DNA of 64,000 nucleotides from NCBI GenBank assembly GCA_023386235.1, contig JAEWKC010000009.1, forward strand, positions 121,192 to 185,191, read 5' to 3'. The stretch's first letter is position 1. Each line of letters begins with the position of its first letter. Source of the DNA: Bacteroidota bacterium (GTDB taxonomy: Bacteria; Bacteroidota; Bacteroidia; Chitinophagales; Chitinophagaceae). The notes under the pieces were generated by a model that was not told the DNA's origin, searched no databases, and was given only the letters and a program-made list of their open reading frames with translations. The translations under genes were made by a program, and so were the position numbers. Shown one piece after another: positions 7,274 through 16,196 of the stretch.

Positions 7274-8782
7274 TCATCCCCAAATAGTTTTTATTAAAAT
7301 ATTCAACGACCAGAGAATTACCAAGGTACCTACGCCGATAAACATGGTTTTTATTGGAAGTTTCCCGGCTAATCTGGCAGCAAAAGGAGCTGCAACCAAT
7401 CCGCCGATAATTAATCCTGTTATTACCTGCCAGTGGCTTAAACCTAAAAAAGTAAAGAAAGTAAGTGCGCTGGCGAAAGTTACAAAAAACTCTGAAAGGC
7501 TCACTGTGCCTATTACATAGCGCGGTGTTTTACCTTTTGATATCAAGGTGCTGGTAACTAAAGGACCCCAGCCACCTCCACCGAAAGAATCAAGGAAGCC
7601 TCCGGTTAAAGCCAGCCAGCCTACACGTTTTACTTTCTTTTTTTTTCTGTTCTTTTTAAAAGCATTGTATAAAATTCTTAATCCTAAAAGCATGGTATAG
7701 CTTGCCAGTATAGGCTTTACGATGCTTGCATATTTTACGCCTAAAACAGATAAAAGTATAGCGCCCACTACTGACCCCAGCACACCCGGGATAATGAGAG
7801 TTTTTAATAATTTTTTGTTGATGTTGCCAAATTTATAATGACTAAAACCAGATGCGCCGCTCGAAAACATTTCCGCTGTATGAATGCTGCCGCTGATGGC
7901 AGGCAGTGGAACTCCAATGCTCAGCAGCGCGGCGGTGGAAGTAACGCCATAGCCCATGCCCAGCGCGCCGTCTACCATTTGAGCTACAAAGCCCACAACA
8001 ATCATCCAGTAGAATGCTTTGTCTAAAGTAGAAGTGAGATAGCCAATTTCTGTACCTAATTCTTTTAAAGGGATGTAAGAAAAGAGTATGTAACCGATAA
8101 TCATAAAAACAAAAGCGCCCAAACTTAACCAGGCTATGCTTTTCCATTTGATGGCTGATTTTATCTGCTCTACTTCATCATTAGGATTTACTGCCAGCTC
8201 TGAAGTGATCTTGTTTAATTTGTGTACTTTACTGGTAAAGTTGCCGCTTAGTTTGTTTCTTATTTCTTCCAGGTTATGCAGTGTGTCTTCTGTTACTTCA
8301 GGAATTGCATCCTGTAGTATTTCTTTTAATCTTTTTGCGAATGTAGGAGATTTTCCATTGGTAGAAATCGCGATCTTTAAGCTTCCTTTAGCAGCAATAG
8401 AGCCCAGGTAAAAATCACAAAGCGCCGGCTTGTCGGCAACGTTTATAAGAATATCTCTGTTGCGGGCATCTTTAGCAATTTTTGTAGAAAGATTCTGGTC
8501 GTTTACTGCCGAAAAAATTAAATCATATCCGTCTATTGCATCAGGAGTATAGGTGTTTTCTTCAATTGTAATGTTTGGATAAGCCAGCTGCATGCTTTTT
8601 ATTCTTTCATCTATCTCAATTGCCAATACATGCACTTTTGTGTTAGGAGCGTTTTTGATAATTGCCGAAAGCTTTTCTACGCCTACATTTCCGCCGCCAA
8701 TGAGTAATACTTTTAGTTTTTCCAGTTTAAGGAAAACAGGGAACAGGTTATTTTGATCGGAATAATTTTTATGTCCGTGCAT
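7274..8782 (-). CDS. Fusion: siroheme synthase (Met8-like) plus TSUP/TauE transporter
   Basis: A single 502-residue frame joins two functions. Residues 1-205 are a Met8/CysG-N-type domain that oxidises precorrin-2 with NAD and inserts iron: the dinucleotide loop LLIGGGNVGVEKL, the active-site region NVADKPALCDFYLGSI, and the ISTNGKSPTFAKRLKE helix are all present. From about residue 214 to the end come roughly eight membrane helices of the TSUP (TauE/SafE) family, with both repeats visible: MVDGALGMGYGV and LDSFGGGGWGPL. It is the last gene of the sulfate assimilation operon. The first half completes siroheme for CysI. The second probably moves sulfate or sulfite, or another sulfur anion, across the inner membrane; its substrate and direction are inferred. 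Confidence 0.92.
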   Translation of the reverse strand: MHGHKNYSDQNNLFPVFLKLEKLKVLLIGGGNVGVEKLSAIIKNAPNTKVHVLAIEIDERIKSMQLAYPNITIEENTYTPDAIDGYDLIFSAVNDQNLSTKIAKDARNRDILINVADKPALCDFYLGSIAAKGSLKIAISTNGKSPTFAKRLKEILQDAIPEVTEDTLHNLEEIRNKLSGNFTSKVHKLNKITSELAVNPNDEVEQIKSAIKWKSIAWLSLGAFVFMIIGYILFSYIPLKELGTEIGYLTSTLDKAFYWMIVVGFVAQMVDGALGMGYGVTSTAALLSIGVPLPAISGSIHTAEMFSSGASGFSHYKFGNINKKLLKTLIIPGVLGSVVGAILLSVLGVKYASIVKPILASYTMLLGLRILYNAFKKNRKKKKVKRVGWLALTGGFLDSFGGGGWGPLVTSTLISKGKTPRYVIGTVSLSEFFVTFASALTFFTFLGLSHWQVITGLIIGGLVAAPFAARLAGKLPIKTMFIGVGTLVILWSLNILIKTIWG

Positions 8783-8791
8783 CCGTTTCTT

Positions 8792-9628
8792 TTAATTGTT
8801 TTTTAGAATATCAGCAACCGCATCCTGATGTGAAAATTTTCCTTTAGCTACTACTTCACTTTTATGAAAAACCAACGACTTAGCAGGAATGGAATAGGTA
8901 ACCCATACATTAGCACCAACAATGCTGTCTTTGCCAATCACCGTATCGCCACCTAAAATAGCGGCACCGGAATATAAGATCACATTATCTTCAATAGTAG
9001 GGTGTCTTTTTATTTCACTATTTGTTGAATTAAATGCGCCGATGGTTACTCCCTGATAAACTTTTACATTGTTACCAATTACAGCTGTCTCTCCAATAAC
9101 CACACCCGTGCCGTGGTCTATGAAAAAAGCCTTTCCAATAGTAGCGCCCGGGTGAATGTCAATACCCGTTTTGCTGTGCGCGTATTCTGTAAACATACGC
9201 GGCAATATTTTAGTATCTTCTTTCCATAGTAGATGAGATATTCTGTAAACAAACGTAGCGAAAAATCCGGGATAAGAATTTATAACTTCTACAACCCCTA
9301 GTGCGGCAGGATCATTTTTTATAAAAGCCTCTGCGTCTTTGAGCAATAAATCATACACAGCGGGCAATTCACTAAAAAAAGTTTCTGCTGTTTCCTGCGA
9401 TTTGTTTCCGTTGTTGCTTATTTCATAGAGAAGCGTGATGAGATGATTTTTCAGCGAATACAATCCTTTCTCTATTTCAATTTCGGATAGATTCACTCCT
9501 TTTTTTGGTAGGAATAAGAATTCAAATAATTTGTTTATAAATTGAAAGGTAAGTTCTTTGTCGGGCAGATTACTATAGAGCTCGCTATTGTGTTTGTATA
9601 TTTTTCTGATAAAATTTTTACTGCTCAT
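8792..9628 (-). CDS. cysE: Serine O-acetyltransferase
   Basis: Makes O-acetylserine from serine and acetyl-CoA, the carbon skeleton that accepts sulfide in cysteine synthesis. It has 278 residues: a helical N-terminal part (1-150), then a left-handed beta-helix with hexapeptide repeats containing GIDIHPGATIG, FIDHGTGVVIGETAVIG and GVTIGAF. The D-H pair in FIDHG is the usual catalytic dyad. It lies 9 bases upstream of the siroheme-synthase/TSUP gene and 11 bases after cysI, so it is firmly within the operon. The sequence resembles the EpsC/plant-like long form of CysE. Confidence 0.94.
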   Translation of the reverse strand: MSSKNFIRKIYKHNSELYSNLPDKELTFQFINKLFEFLFLPKKGVNLSEIEIEKGLYSLKNHLITLLYEISNNGNKSQETAETFFSELPAVYDLLLKDAEAFIKNDPAALGVVEVINSYPGFFATFVYRISHLLWKEDTKILPRMFTEYAHSKTGIDIHPGATIGKAFFIDHGTGVVIGETAVIGNNVKVYQGVTIGAFNSTNSEIKRHPTIEDNVILYSGAAILGGDTVIGKDSIVGANVWVTYSIPAKSLVFHKSEVVAKGKFSHQDAVADILKNN

Positions 9629-9639
9629 GATAAATGTTT

Positions 9640-11286
9640 TTAGTTTAGTAATGTTCTATAAGCAAAATCTCCAAAAGATTCATTGCTTTCTCTTTCAGCA
9701 GCATACGCTTTAAACATAGAGTTTAATTCAGTAAGTATTTGCTCTTCGTTCAGGTTTTCCTTGTATGTTTTGTTCAGCCTGAAGCCCAGCGCATCTGCGC
9801 CTATCAGCAGGTTGTAATGTCCTAACGAAGTGCCCACCAGGCCAATCTCGGCCATATAAGGTCTGGCACAGCCATTGGGGCAACCGGTCATTCTTATGGA
9901 TATGTCTTCCTTTTGAAGCTGATGATTATTTAAAAGTTCTTCTACTTTTGTAAGAAAAGAGGGCATGTATCTTTGTGCTTCGGCAAGAGCAAGTCCGCAG
10001 GTGTTAAGCGCTACGCACGCCATGGCAGATTTACGTACAACTGAAGAGCCATCAGTGTTTTGTATAACTTTGTACTTCTTCAATACATCTTCTACCCACT
10101 GTTTATTTTCTTCGTTTACATTGCTTATCACCAGATTTTGATTGCATGTAAACCTGAAGTCGGCTTTTTTATTTTCAGCTATTTCCAAAAACGCTTTTTT
10201 TAACTGCAAGCCTTCTTCATCCAGTATTCTCCCGTTTTCAATGAATGCGGTATAGAACCATTTTCCTTCATGATTTTTATGCCATCCGTAATCATCTGTG
10301 CGTCGGGTGAATTCATAAGGCCTGGTTTCTTCAAAGAGGATACCGCTTCTGTTTTCTACTTCTTTTTTGAAAACGTCTACGCCCATTTTGTCTAACGTGT
10401 ATTTTACTCTTGAAAACTTTCTGTCGCTTCTGTTGCCAAAATCTCTTTGGGTGGTGGCAATTTCAAATACTACTTTATCAATATTTTCTTTTTTTACGAA
10501 ACCGAATAAAGACGCCAGTCTTGGATATGTGTCTGGATTGCCGTGTGTAGTGCCCATACCACCGCCGACAGCAACATTGTACCCCATTAGTTCCTCATCT
10601 TCTACAATAGCTATTAAAGCCAGATCGTTTACAAATACGTCTACATCATTCATTGGAGGAATGGCGATGCCGATTTTGAATTTACGGGGCAGATACCTGT
10701 TTTGATACAAAGGATCTTCTTCGTTGGTATCCACAATTTTTTCATCACCAATAAAAACCTCATAGTAGGCTTTGGTCTTGGGCAGCAGCAAGTCGCTTAT
10801 GTGATGCGCGTATTGATACACCTCTTCATGTATAGGTGAAACCTGCGGATGCGCCGAAGCGGTTACGTTCCTGTTTACATCGCCACAGGCTGCAATAGAA
10901 TCCAGCTTCATCAGATTAAATTCCTGATGAGCAGGGCGCGCATCTTTTTTGAGGATGCCATGCAGCTGAATAGTTTGACGTGTAGTGATTTTTATTGTTC
11001 CTGTAGAGTATTTTCCTGCAATGTGATGGAGGCTTTCATATTGCTCTGCAGTAAGAAAACCGCCGGGTAAGCGCAGGCGTATCATGAATGAATACAATCT
11101 TTCCAGCTTTTTTTCTGCTCTTGTTTCACGTTTATCTCTGTCGTCTTGCTGGTACATTCCGTGGAATTTTACCAGTTGGGTATCGTCGTCTCTAATGGCG
11201 CCTGTGTGTTCATCGGCAAGGCTTTCAAGCAAGGTGCCTCTCAACCCGTGACTTTCTTTTTTTATTTTTTCTACCGGACTTTCCAT
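9640..11286 (-). CDS. cysI: Sulfite reductase hemoprotein subunit
   Basis: Carries the siroheme and 4Fe-4S centre that reduce sulfite to sulfide with six electrons. At 548 residues it is close to the usual 550-570. The cluster ligands appear as CVALNTCGLA (C-X5-C), then TGCPNGCARPYMAEIG (C-X3-C). Siroheme-contact arginines and lysines are likely within TGTIKITTRQTIQLHG and GGGMGTTHGNPDTYPR. Both ferredoxin-like halves (HPQVSP, SRVKYTLDKMG) are present. It is encoded next to the flavoprotein subunit, so the electron donor is probably NADPH via CysJ. Confidence 0.95.
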   Translation of the reverse strand: MESPVEKIKKESHGLRGTLLESLADEHTGAIRDDDTQLVKFHGMYQQDDRDKRETRAEKKLERLYSFMIRLRLPGGFLTAEQYESLHHIAGKYSTGTIKITTRQTIQLHGILKKDARPAHQEFNLMKLDSIAACGDVNRNVTASAHPQVSPIHEEVYQYAHHISDLLLPKTKAYYEVFIGDEKIVDTNEEDPLYQNRYLPRKFKIGIAIPPMNDVDVFVNDLALIAIVEDEELMGYNVAVGGGMGTTHGNPDTYPRLASLFGFVKKENIDKVVFEIATTQRDFGNRSDRKFSRVKYTLDKMGVDVFKKEVENRSGILFEETRPYEFTRRTDDYGWHKNHEGKWFYTAFIENGRILDEEGLQLKKAFLEIAENKKADFRFTCNQNLVISNVNEENKQWVEDVLKKYKVIQNTDGSSVVRKSAMACVALNTCGLALAEAQRYMPSFLTKVEELLNNHQLQKEDISIRMTGCPNGCARPYMAEIGLVGTSLGHYNLLIGADALGFRLNKTYKENLNEEQILTELNSMFKAYAAERESNESFGDFAYRTLLN

Positions 11287-11337
11287 AATATTTTTAAGTT
11301 TTATCTTGTTGTTTGTAATTTATGTTATTTGTATATC

Positions 11338-11352
11338 ATTGATTGAATCAAT
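11338..11352. repeat. Short palindrome at the cysJ stop
   Basis: ATTGATT-G-AATCAAT is a perfect 7-1-7 palindrome that overlaps the cysJ stop codon and opens the 61-base cysJ-cysI gap. It could form a weak mRNA hairpin between the two sulfite reductase genes. It has no T-tract and may be chance. Confidence 0.3.
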
Positions 11353-13048
11353 AAACATCTACATGATATCTTCCTGCTTCTTTCAAGTCATTTAAGTAAT
11401 TAACAGCCTGACTTTCGTCGATGCCTTTTTGTTCAGATATGATGGCGATAAGTGCGTTATGTACATCTGTACTCATCGGGTCTTTAGCTCCGCAGATGTA
11501 AATGTGCGCGCCGTTTTCGAGCCAATTAAAAAACGTTTCGGCGTGTTGAAGCATTTTGTGCTGCACATATACTTTAAAATCCTGATCTCTGGAAAAAGCT
11601 CCGTTAAACCTTGTAAGCACGCCGGTTTCGAGATATGCCTGTATTTCTGTTTGATATAAAAAATCTGTGGTAAAATGCTGATCGCCAAAAAACAACCAAT
11701 TCCTGCCGCTGGCTCCCTGTGCATCTCTTTCCTGTAAGAAAGCTCTGAATGGCGCTATGCCTGTGCCGGGACCGATCATAATGACATCTTCATTTTCTGA
11801 TGGCAGACGAAAGAGTTTATTCGGGTGTACATAAAAATCAACATGGTTTCCTTCCTGCAATACACTTAAAAAATTAGAACAATGGCCGTGTTTTACTTCG
11901 TCATTTACCTTAAATTTATCTATTGCAACAGTTATATGCACTTCGTCAGGAACCGATTCCAGCGAAGAAGAAATGCTGTATAAACGCGGGGTTATAGGCT
12001 CTAATGCTTCTATGACTTTAATAAAAGCTTCCTTGTTGGGTGTGGGATATATTTTCAGCAAATCAAGCAAATCAATTCTTGTTTCTGGTATTGCCTGCTC
12101 TACTATTTCACTATATTTTTTTACAACTCTTTCGGGTAAATAATAAATTTGCGCTTTGTATTTCAGCAGGTCTTTTATAGACAATTGCTGTTCGCGCCAT
12201 GTAACTGTTGTGTCTTGTAAAGCGCCGTTTTCAAAAGACAAAATTTCTTCAATGACAGCATCACTATTATGCGGCACAATGCCAATGGCATCTCCGGGTG
12301 TATACTCTAAATCTTCCGCCTCAATTTCTATATGATGTGTTTCTTTGTTGGAGCCTTCGTCGTTCAGGTTAATGTTTACATTTACCTTTCCGGAGTATAT
12401 TTTTTTGCCTGTACTTACTTTTTTTATTGAGGAAGACGACGGTGCTACAGATTGGCTTTGTCCATTTTGTAATTTGCTAACAGCGCTCTGAAACCATGCA
12501 GTAGCCTCAGTTTCGTAATCTGTATCACATTTCAGTAATTGAAAAATTCGTTCCGCGCCGCGCAATTGTAATTGAGCATCTACGTCTATGCCAGCCTGGC
12601 AAAAAAGTGGATAAGAGCTGTCGCCCAGCGCCAGCACGCCATACTTTATGTTGTTTAATTTCAAAGCATCATCATGCAAAGCTTTATAAAATTTAATGGC
12701 CGAAAGCGGCGGCTCTCCATCGCCCTGCGTGCTGATCACAACAATTACATTTTCTTCCTTTTCAAAGTCTTTGGTTTTGTATGTTTCAGCGGGTGCGAGT
12801 TTTATCTTTAATCCGTTTTTCTTGCCTTCCGCAGCAAGCTTTGTAGCAAGCGCCTTAGCATTTCCGGTTTCTGTGCCGTATATAAGTGTAAGCTTTGTAT
12901 TGATGCTGTTATTTGCGGGCGTCACAGCAGAGCCGCTGGAGCCGGCTGCTAACCTGCCTGATATGAATCCATTGATCCATATTAATTCTTCACTGGTAAA
13001 GCCTTCTATAAATTTTTTAAGATTTTCTAATTTTTGATCGTTGAGCAT
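11348..13048 (-). CDS. cysJ: Sulfite reductase flavoprotein subunit
   Basis: Diflavin reductase passing electrons from NADPH through FAD and FMN to CysI. A short N-terminal helix (1-35) precedes a flavodoxin domain (about 50-195; LIYGTETGNAKALA, ISTQGDGEPP, LALGDSSYPLFC). A FAD-binding and connecting domain follows (about 215-400; RLYSISSS is the FAD-contact motif), then the NADPH-binding ferredoxin-reductase domain (GPGTGIAPFRAFLQER, IYICGAKDPM), ending in the usual YHVDVY. The 566-residue length is standard. It starts 11 bases after the SUMT gene. Confidence 0.95.
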   Translation of the reverse strand: MLNDQKLENLKKFIEGFTSEELIWINGFISGRLAAGSSGSAVTPANNSINTKLTLIYGTETGNAKALATKLAAEGKKNGLKIKLAPAETYKTKDFEKEENVIVVISTQGDGEPPLSAIKFYKALHDDALKLNNIKYGVLALGDSSYPLFCQAGIDVDAQLQLRGAERIFQLLKCDTDYETEATAWFQSAVSKLQNGQSQSVAPSSSSIKKVSTGKKIYSGKVNVNINLNDEGSNKETHHIEIEAEDLEYTPGDAIGIVPHNSDAVIEEILSFENGALQDTTVTWREQQLSIKDLLKYKAQIYYLPERVVKKYSEIVEQAIPETRIDLLDLLKIYPTPNKEAFIKVIEALEPITPRLYSISSSLESVPDEVHITVAIDKFKVNDEVKHGHCSNFLSVLQEGNHVDFYVHPNKLFRLPSENEDVIMIGPGTGIAPFRAFLQERDAQGASGRNWLFFGDQHFTTDFLYQTEIQAYLETGVLTRFNGAFSRDQDFKVYVQHKMLQHAETFFNWLENGAHIYICGAKDPMSTDVHNALIAIISEQKGIDESQAVNYLNDLKEAGRYHVDVY

Positions 13049-13059
13049 AAATATTTCTT

Positions 13060-13887
13060 TTAAGCAGACTGTTGGTTGACTGTAACCAGTTCTACAGCTT
13101 TTTCATTAGGTGATTTAAAATAGTTTTCGGTTTTATTAGTATTAGTTTTCCATGCAAAATGTTCATACAGATTTACAACATTACCTATTACTACTAAAGA
13201 AGGAGATACAAATGTTCTTTTTATTTTTTTATTTTTTAATTCTTCAAAGTCATAAATAAATACTTTTTGATAAGGTGTGGTAGCCTGCTCTATAATGGCC
13301 ATCTTCTTTGATGCATCAATATTATTTTTTATGAGATGGGCGGCAAGTGTATCCCAGGCCTGCCCTGTCATGTAGAATACAAGTGTATCCTCGGTTTGAG
13401 CTAATTCTTTCCAGTAGCTGTCATGTTGGCTTGCAGAGAAAGTAAGGAAACGTACGCCCTTGCTGTATCCTCTTGCTGTAAGCGGTATTCCTGCATAGGC
13501 GGATGCGCCCGAAGCGGAAGTAATACCGGGAATAATCTCGTATTCAATCTCGAATTTTTTTAAAGCGATAAGTTCGTCTAATACGTTTGAAAAGAAAGCC
13601 ACGTCACCACCTTTTAATCGTACTACTTTTTTTCCTGCACGTGCATATGTTACTATGAGTTCATTGGTTTGCTGCTGCGAAACAGATTTATCTTTATTGC
13701 AGCCATCTTTTCCCACGTAAATGATCTTCGTGCTGTGGGCAACGTATAGCCCGAGAATTTCATCGCTCACCAAACGATCGGTAAGAACCACGTCGGCAGT
13801 TTGCAAATGCTTTACGGCTTTCATGGTTATCAATTCCGGGTCGCCGGGCCCTGCTCCAATCAAAAAAACTTTTCCTCTTTTATTCAT
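13060..13887 (-). CDS. cobA: Uroporphyrinogen-III C-methyltransferase (SUMT)
   Basis: Transfers two methyl groups from SAM to uroporphyrinogen III, giving precorrin-2, the substrate of the Met8-like domain at the operon end. The tetrapyrrole methylase fold is clear: FLIGAGPGDPELITMKAV at residues 9-26, VVLTDRLVS, the second SAM motif VVRLKGGDVAFFS near residue 92, and PGITSASGASAYAGIPLTARG. At 275 residues it is a stand-alone SUMT. Placement in a sulfate operon indicates that its product is siroheme rather than cobalamin. Confidence 0.94.
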   Translation of the reverse strand: MNKRGKVFLIGAGPGDPELITMKAVKHLQTADVVLTDRLVSDEILGLYVAHSTKIIYVGKDGCNKDKSVSQQQTNELIVTYARAGKKVVRLKGGDVAFFSNVLDELIALKKFEIEYEIIPGITSASGASAYAGIPLTARGYSKGVRFLTFSASQHDSYWKELAQTEDTLVFYMTGQAWDTLAAHLIKNNIDASKKMAIIEQATTPYQKVFIYDFEELKNKKIKRTFVSPSLVVIGNVVNLYEHFAWKTNTNKTENYFKSPNEKAVELVTVNQQSA

Positions 13888-13920
13888 TACTCTATCTTTT
13901 TAATAGACTTTATAGTTAAA

Positions 13921-13955
13921 AAATATGAATTTTAATCAATTTAAAATTCATATTT
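13921..13955. repeat. Perfect 15-bp inverted repeat between cysN and the SUMT gene
   Basis: Arms AAATATGAATTTTAA (13921-13935) and TTAAAATTCATATTT (13941-13955) are perfectly complementary across a 5-base loop. They sit in the 77-base gap between two cys operon genes. The stem is almost all A-T and there is no G-C clamp or T-tract, so it is not a standard terminator. It may be a processing or stability hairpin in the long mRNA, or a protein-binding site. Confidence 0.55.
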
Positions 13956-13964
13956 CCACGTGCT

Positions 13965-15206
13965 TTATTTAAATAATACTGCGCCTACGGTTACATAGCT
14001 TGTTTGATCTATAAGTATAGCGCCTCCGGTATCTCTTAATTCCTGATAATTGTCGTAAGCCAATGGTGATGAGGTTTTCAGGCGTACTGAAACTACTTCG
14101 TTCAATGCTACAGATTCTATATCTTTATGTCTTTCGAGGGTGTTAACATCAATTTTTTCTATTACTTCTTTCACTATAGCTGTTACTACTCTGGTATTGT
14201 GCTGCAATAAATATTTATTTCCTGCTTTCATGGGCTTTTCATCCATCCAGCACATTACCGCTTCTATATCGTTTTCTACTTTTAGCTTATCGTCTTTTTT
14301 AGCGATCAGATCTCCGCGACTGATATCCACATCTTCTGTTAAATGAATGACCGCGCTTTGTGGTGCAAAAACTTCTTCCACTTCTTTGCTGTTGATTTCC
14401 ACTGCTTTTATTGTGGCTTCTACCTCAGAGGGATAGATAGTTACCTTATCGCCTTTTTTAAAAATACCGCTTTCAATTTTTCCGGCATAGCCTCTGTAAT
14501 CGTGCAGTTCTTCTGTTTGCGGACGAAGAACCAACTGTACCGGAAACCTTGCATTGACAAGGTTAATGGTGCTTTGCAATTCTACGGTTTCTAAAAGATT
14601 CATTAGCGTAGTACCGTTATACCATGGCATTTTTTCAGAAGCATCTACAATGTTATCACCATCGAGCGCGCTGATAGGAATAAAATGAATATCCTTCAGA
14701 TTAAGCGCTGACGCCACTTTCAGGTACTCTTCTCTGATGTGGTTATATGTTTGTTCTGAATATTCTACCAAATCCATTTTGTTGATAGCTACCACAACGT
14801 GTGGAATATTTAATAAAGAGGCTATAATGGAATGTCGCTTGGTTTGTTCAATTACGCCATTTCTTGCGTCTATCAGAATGATGATCAAATCGGCATTGGA
14901 TGCGCCTGTAACCATATTCCGGGTATATTGAATATGCCCCGGAGCATCTGCTATGATGAATTTTCTTTTGGGTGTGTTGAAATATTTGTAGGCAACATCA
15001 ATGGTAATGCCTTGCTCACGTTCTGCTCTTAACCCGTCTGTAAGCAGCGCCAGGTCTACGCTTCCGTCGGCTCTGGATTTACTACTTCTTTCCAGTGCCT
15101 CTAACTGGTCTACCAAAATATTTTTGCTGTCGTATAACAAACGCCCGATTAATGTGCTCTTACCATCGTCTACACTGCCCGCCGTTAAAAATCTTAATAA
15201 GTCCAT
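13965..15206 (-). CDS. cysN: Sulfate adenylyltransferase large subunit (GTPase)
   Basis: GTPase subunit of ATP sulfurylase, which drives adenylation of sulfate to APS by CysD. At 413 residues it is an EF-Tu-like three-domain protein: G1 is GSVDDGKSTLIGRLL (residues 10-24), G3 is DAPGH, and G4 is NKMDLV. It stops at the end of the beta-barrel domains, so it lacks the C-terminal APS kinase found in CysNC fusions. No separate APS kinase gene is present in the operon. It follows cysD after 68 bases. Confidence 0.95.
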   Translation of the reverse strand: MDLLRFLTAGSVDDGKSTLIGRLLYDSKNILVDQLEALERSSKSRADGSVDLALLTDGLRAEREQGITIDVAYKYFNTPKRKFIIADAPGHIQYTRNMVTGASNADLIIILIDARNGVIEQTKRHSIIASLLNIPHVVVAINKMDLVEYSEQTYNHIREEYLKVASALNLKDIHFIPISALDGDNIVDASEKMPWYNGTTLMNLLETVELQSTINLVNARFPVQLVLRPQTEELHDYRGYAGKIESGIFKKGDKVTIYPSEVEATIKAVEINSKEVEEVFAPQSAVIHLTEDVDISRGDLIAKKDDKLKVENDIEAVMCWMDEKPMKAGNKYLLQHNTRVVTAIVKEVIEKIDVNTLERHKDIESVALNEVVSVRLKTSSPLAYDNYQELRDTGGAILIDQTSYVTVGAVLFK

Positions 15207-15274
15207 GTGTTATTTTAAATTAATAATGAATAGAGCATAATTATTTTCCATTCAGTGATTTTAAGTATGAATTG

Positions 15275-16180
15275 CTAAAAGTACCCGCTTTTTTTTCTGT
15301 CTTCCATTGCCGCTTCAGATACTTTATCATCTATTCTGGTTTCGCCTCTTTCGCTGGTTCTTGTAGCTGCTATTTCATTAATGATATCGTCAATATTGTA
15401 GGCTTCAGATTCCACAGCCGCCGTACAGGTCATATCGCCTACTGTGCGATAGCGCACATTTTTCTTTTGTATAATATCGTTCTCGTCAATTTGTATGTAA
15501 GGCGATACGGCTATCAGTTGTCCCTGGTGTTCTATCACTTCTCTTTCGTGAGAAAAATATACATTGGGCAATGCTATGTTTTCTTTTCTGATGTAATTCC
15601 ATACATCCAGTTCGGTCCAGTTGCTTATTGGAAATACTCTTACGTTTTCGCCTTTATGAATTTTTCCATTGTATGTGTGCCAGAGTTCCGGACGCTGCAA
15701 TTTAGGATTCCACCCGCCAAAGTCATCTCTTACCGAGAATACTCTTTCTTTTGCCCTGGCTTTTTCCTCATCTCTTCTGCCTCCGCCAATGCACGCGTCG
15801 AATTGATATTGTTCTATGGCATCAAGCAAAGTAAAGGTTTGCAGGGCATTGCGGCTGGCGAATTTTCCTTTGGGTTCTTTCAACCCTTTTTCTTTGATAG
15901 TGTCTTCTACTTTGCAAACTATCAGTTTTTCGCCTAATTTTTCTACCAGCTCATCTCTGAAATCTAACGCTTCCTGAAAGTTGTGCCCGGTATCTATATG
16001 AACCAGCGGGAAGGGAAATTTACAAGGTCTGAAAGCTTTTAAGGCAAGGTGTACCATTACTATGGAATCTTTGCCGCCACTAAATAAAAGTGCAGGCTTT
16101 TCAAACTGCCCGGCAACTTCTCTGAAAATATGAATGGCTTCCGCTTCTAATTGTTCTAAATAATCTATATGATAATCCAT
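15275..16180 (-). CDS. cysD: Sulfate adenylyltransferase small subunit
   Basis: Catalytic subunit of ATP sulfurylase, of the adenine-nucleotide alpha-hydrolase fold. The PP-loop SGGKDSIVM is at about residues 33-41, and GGGRRDEEKARAKER and NWTELDVWNYI are family signatures. I chose the ATG at 16180 (MDYHIDYLEQLEAEAIHIFR), giving 301 residues, the normal family size. A longer open frame from 16276 would run into the 3' end of cysH, and its first 32 residues are not conserved-looking. The start is 16 bases downstream of the cysH stop. Confidence 0.95.
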   Translation of the reverse strand: MDYHIDYLEQLEAEAIHIFREVAGQFEKPALLFSGGKDSIVMVHLALKAFRPCKFPFPLVHIDTGHNFQEALDFRDELVEKLGEKLIVCKVEDTIKEKGLKEPKGKFASRNALQTFTLLDAIEQYQFDACIGGGRRDEEKARAKERVFSVRDDFGGWNPKLQRPELWHTYNGKIHKGENVRVFPISNWTELDVWNYIRKENIALPNVYFSHEREVIEHQGQLIAVSPYIQIDENDIIQKKNVRYRTVGDMTCTAAVESEAYNIDDIINEIAATRTSERGETRIDDKVSEAAMEDRKKSGYF

Positions 16181-16196
16181 GTTTTTAGTTCGATAT

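Noticed and set aside
15272..15937. Open frame of 221 codons on the plus strand
   Set aside because: It runs antisense within cysD, a clear conserved gene on the minus strand, and its translation shows no recognisable family.
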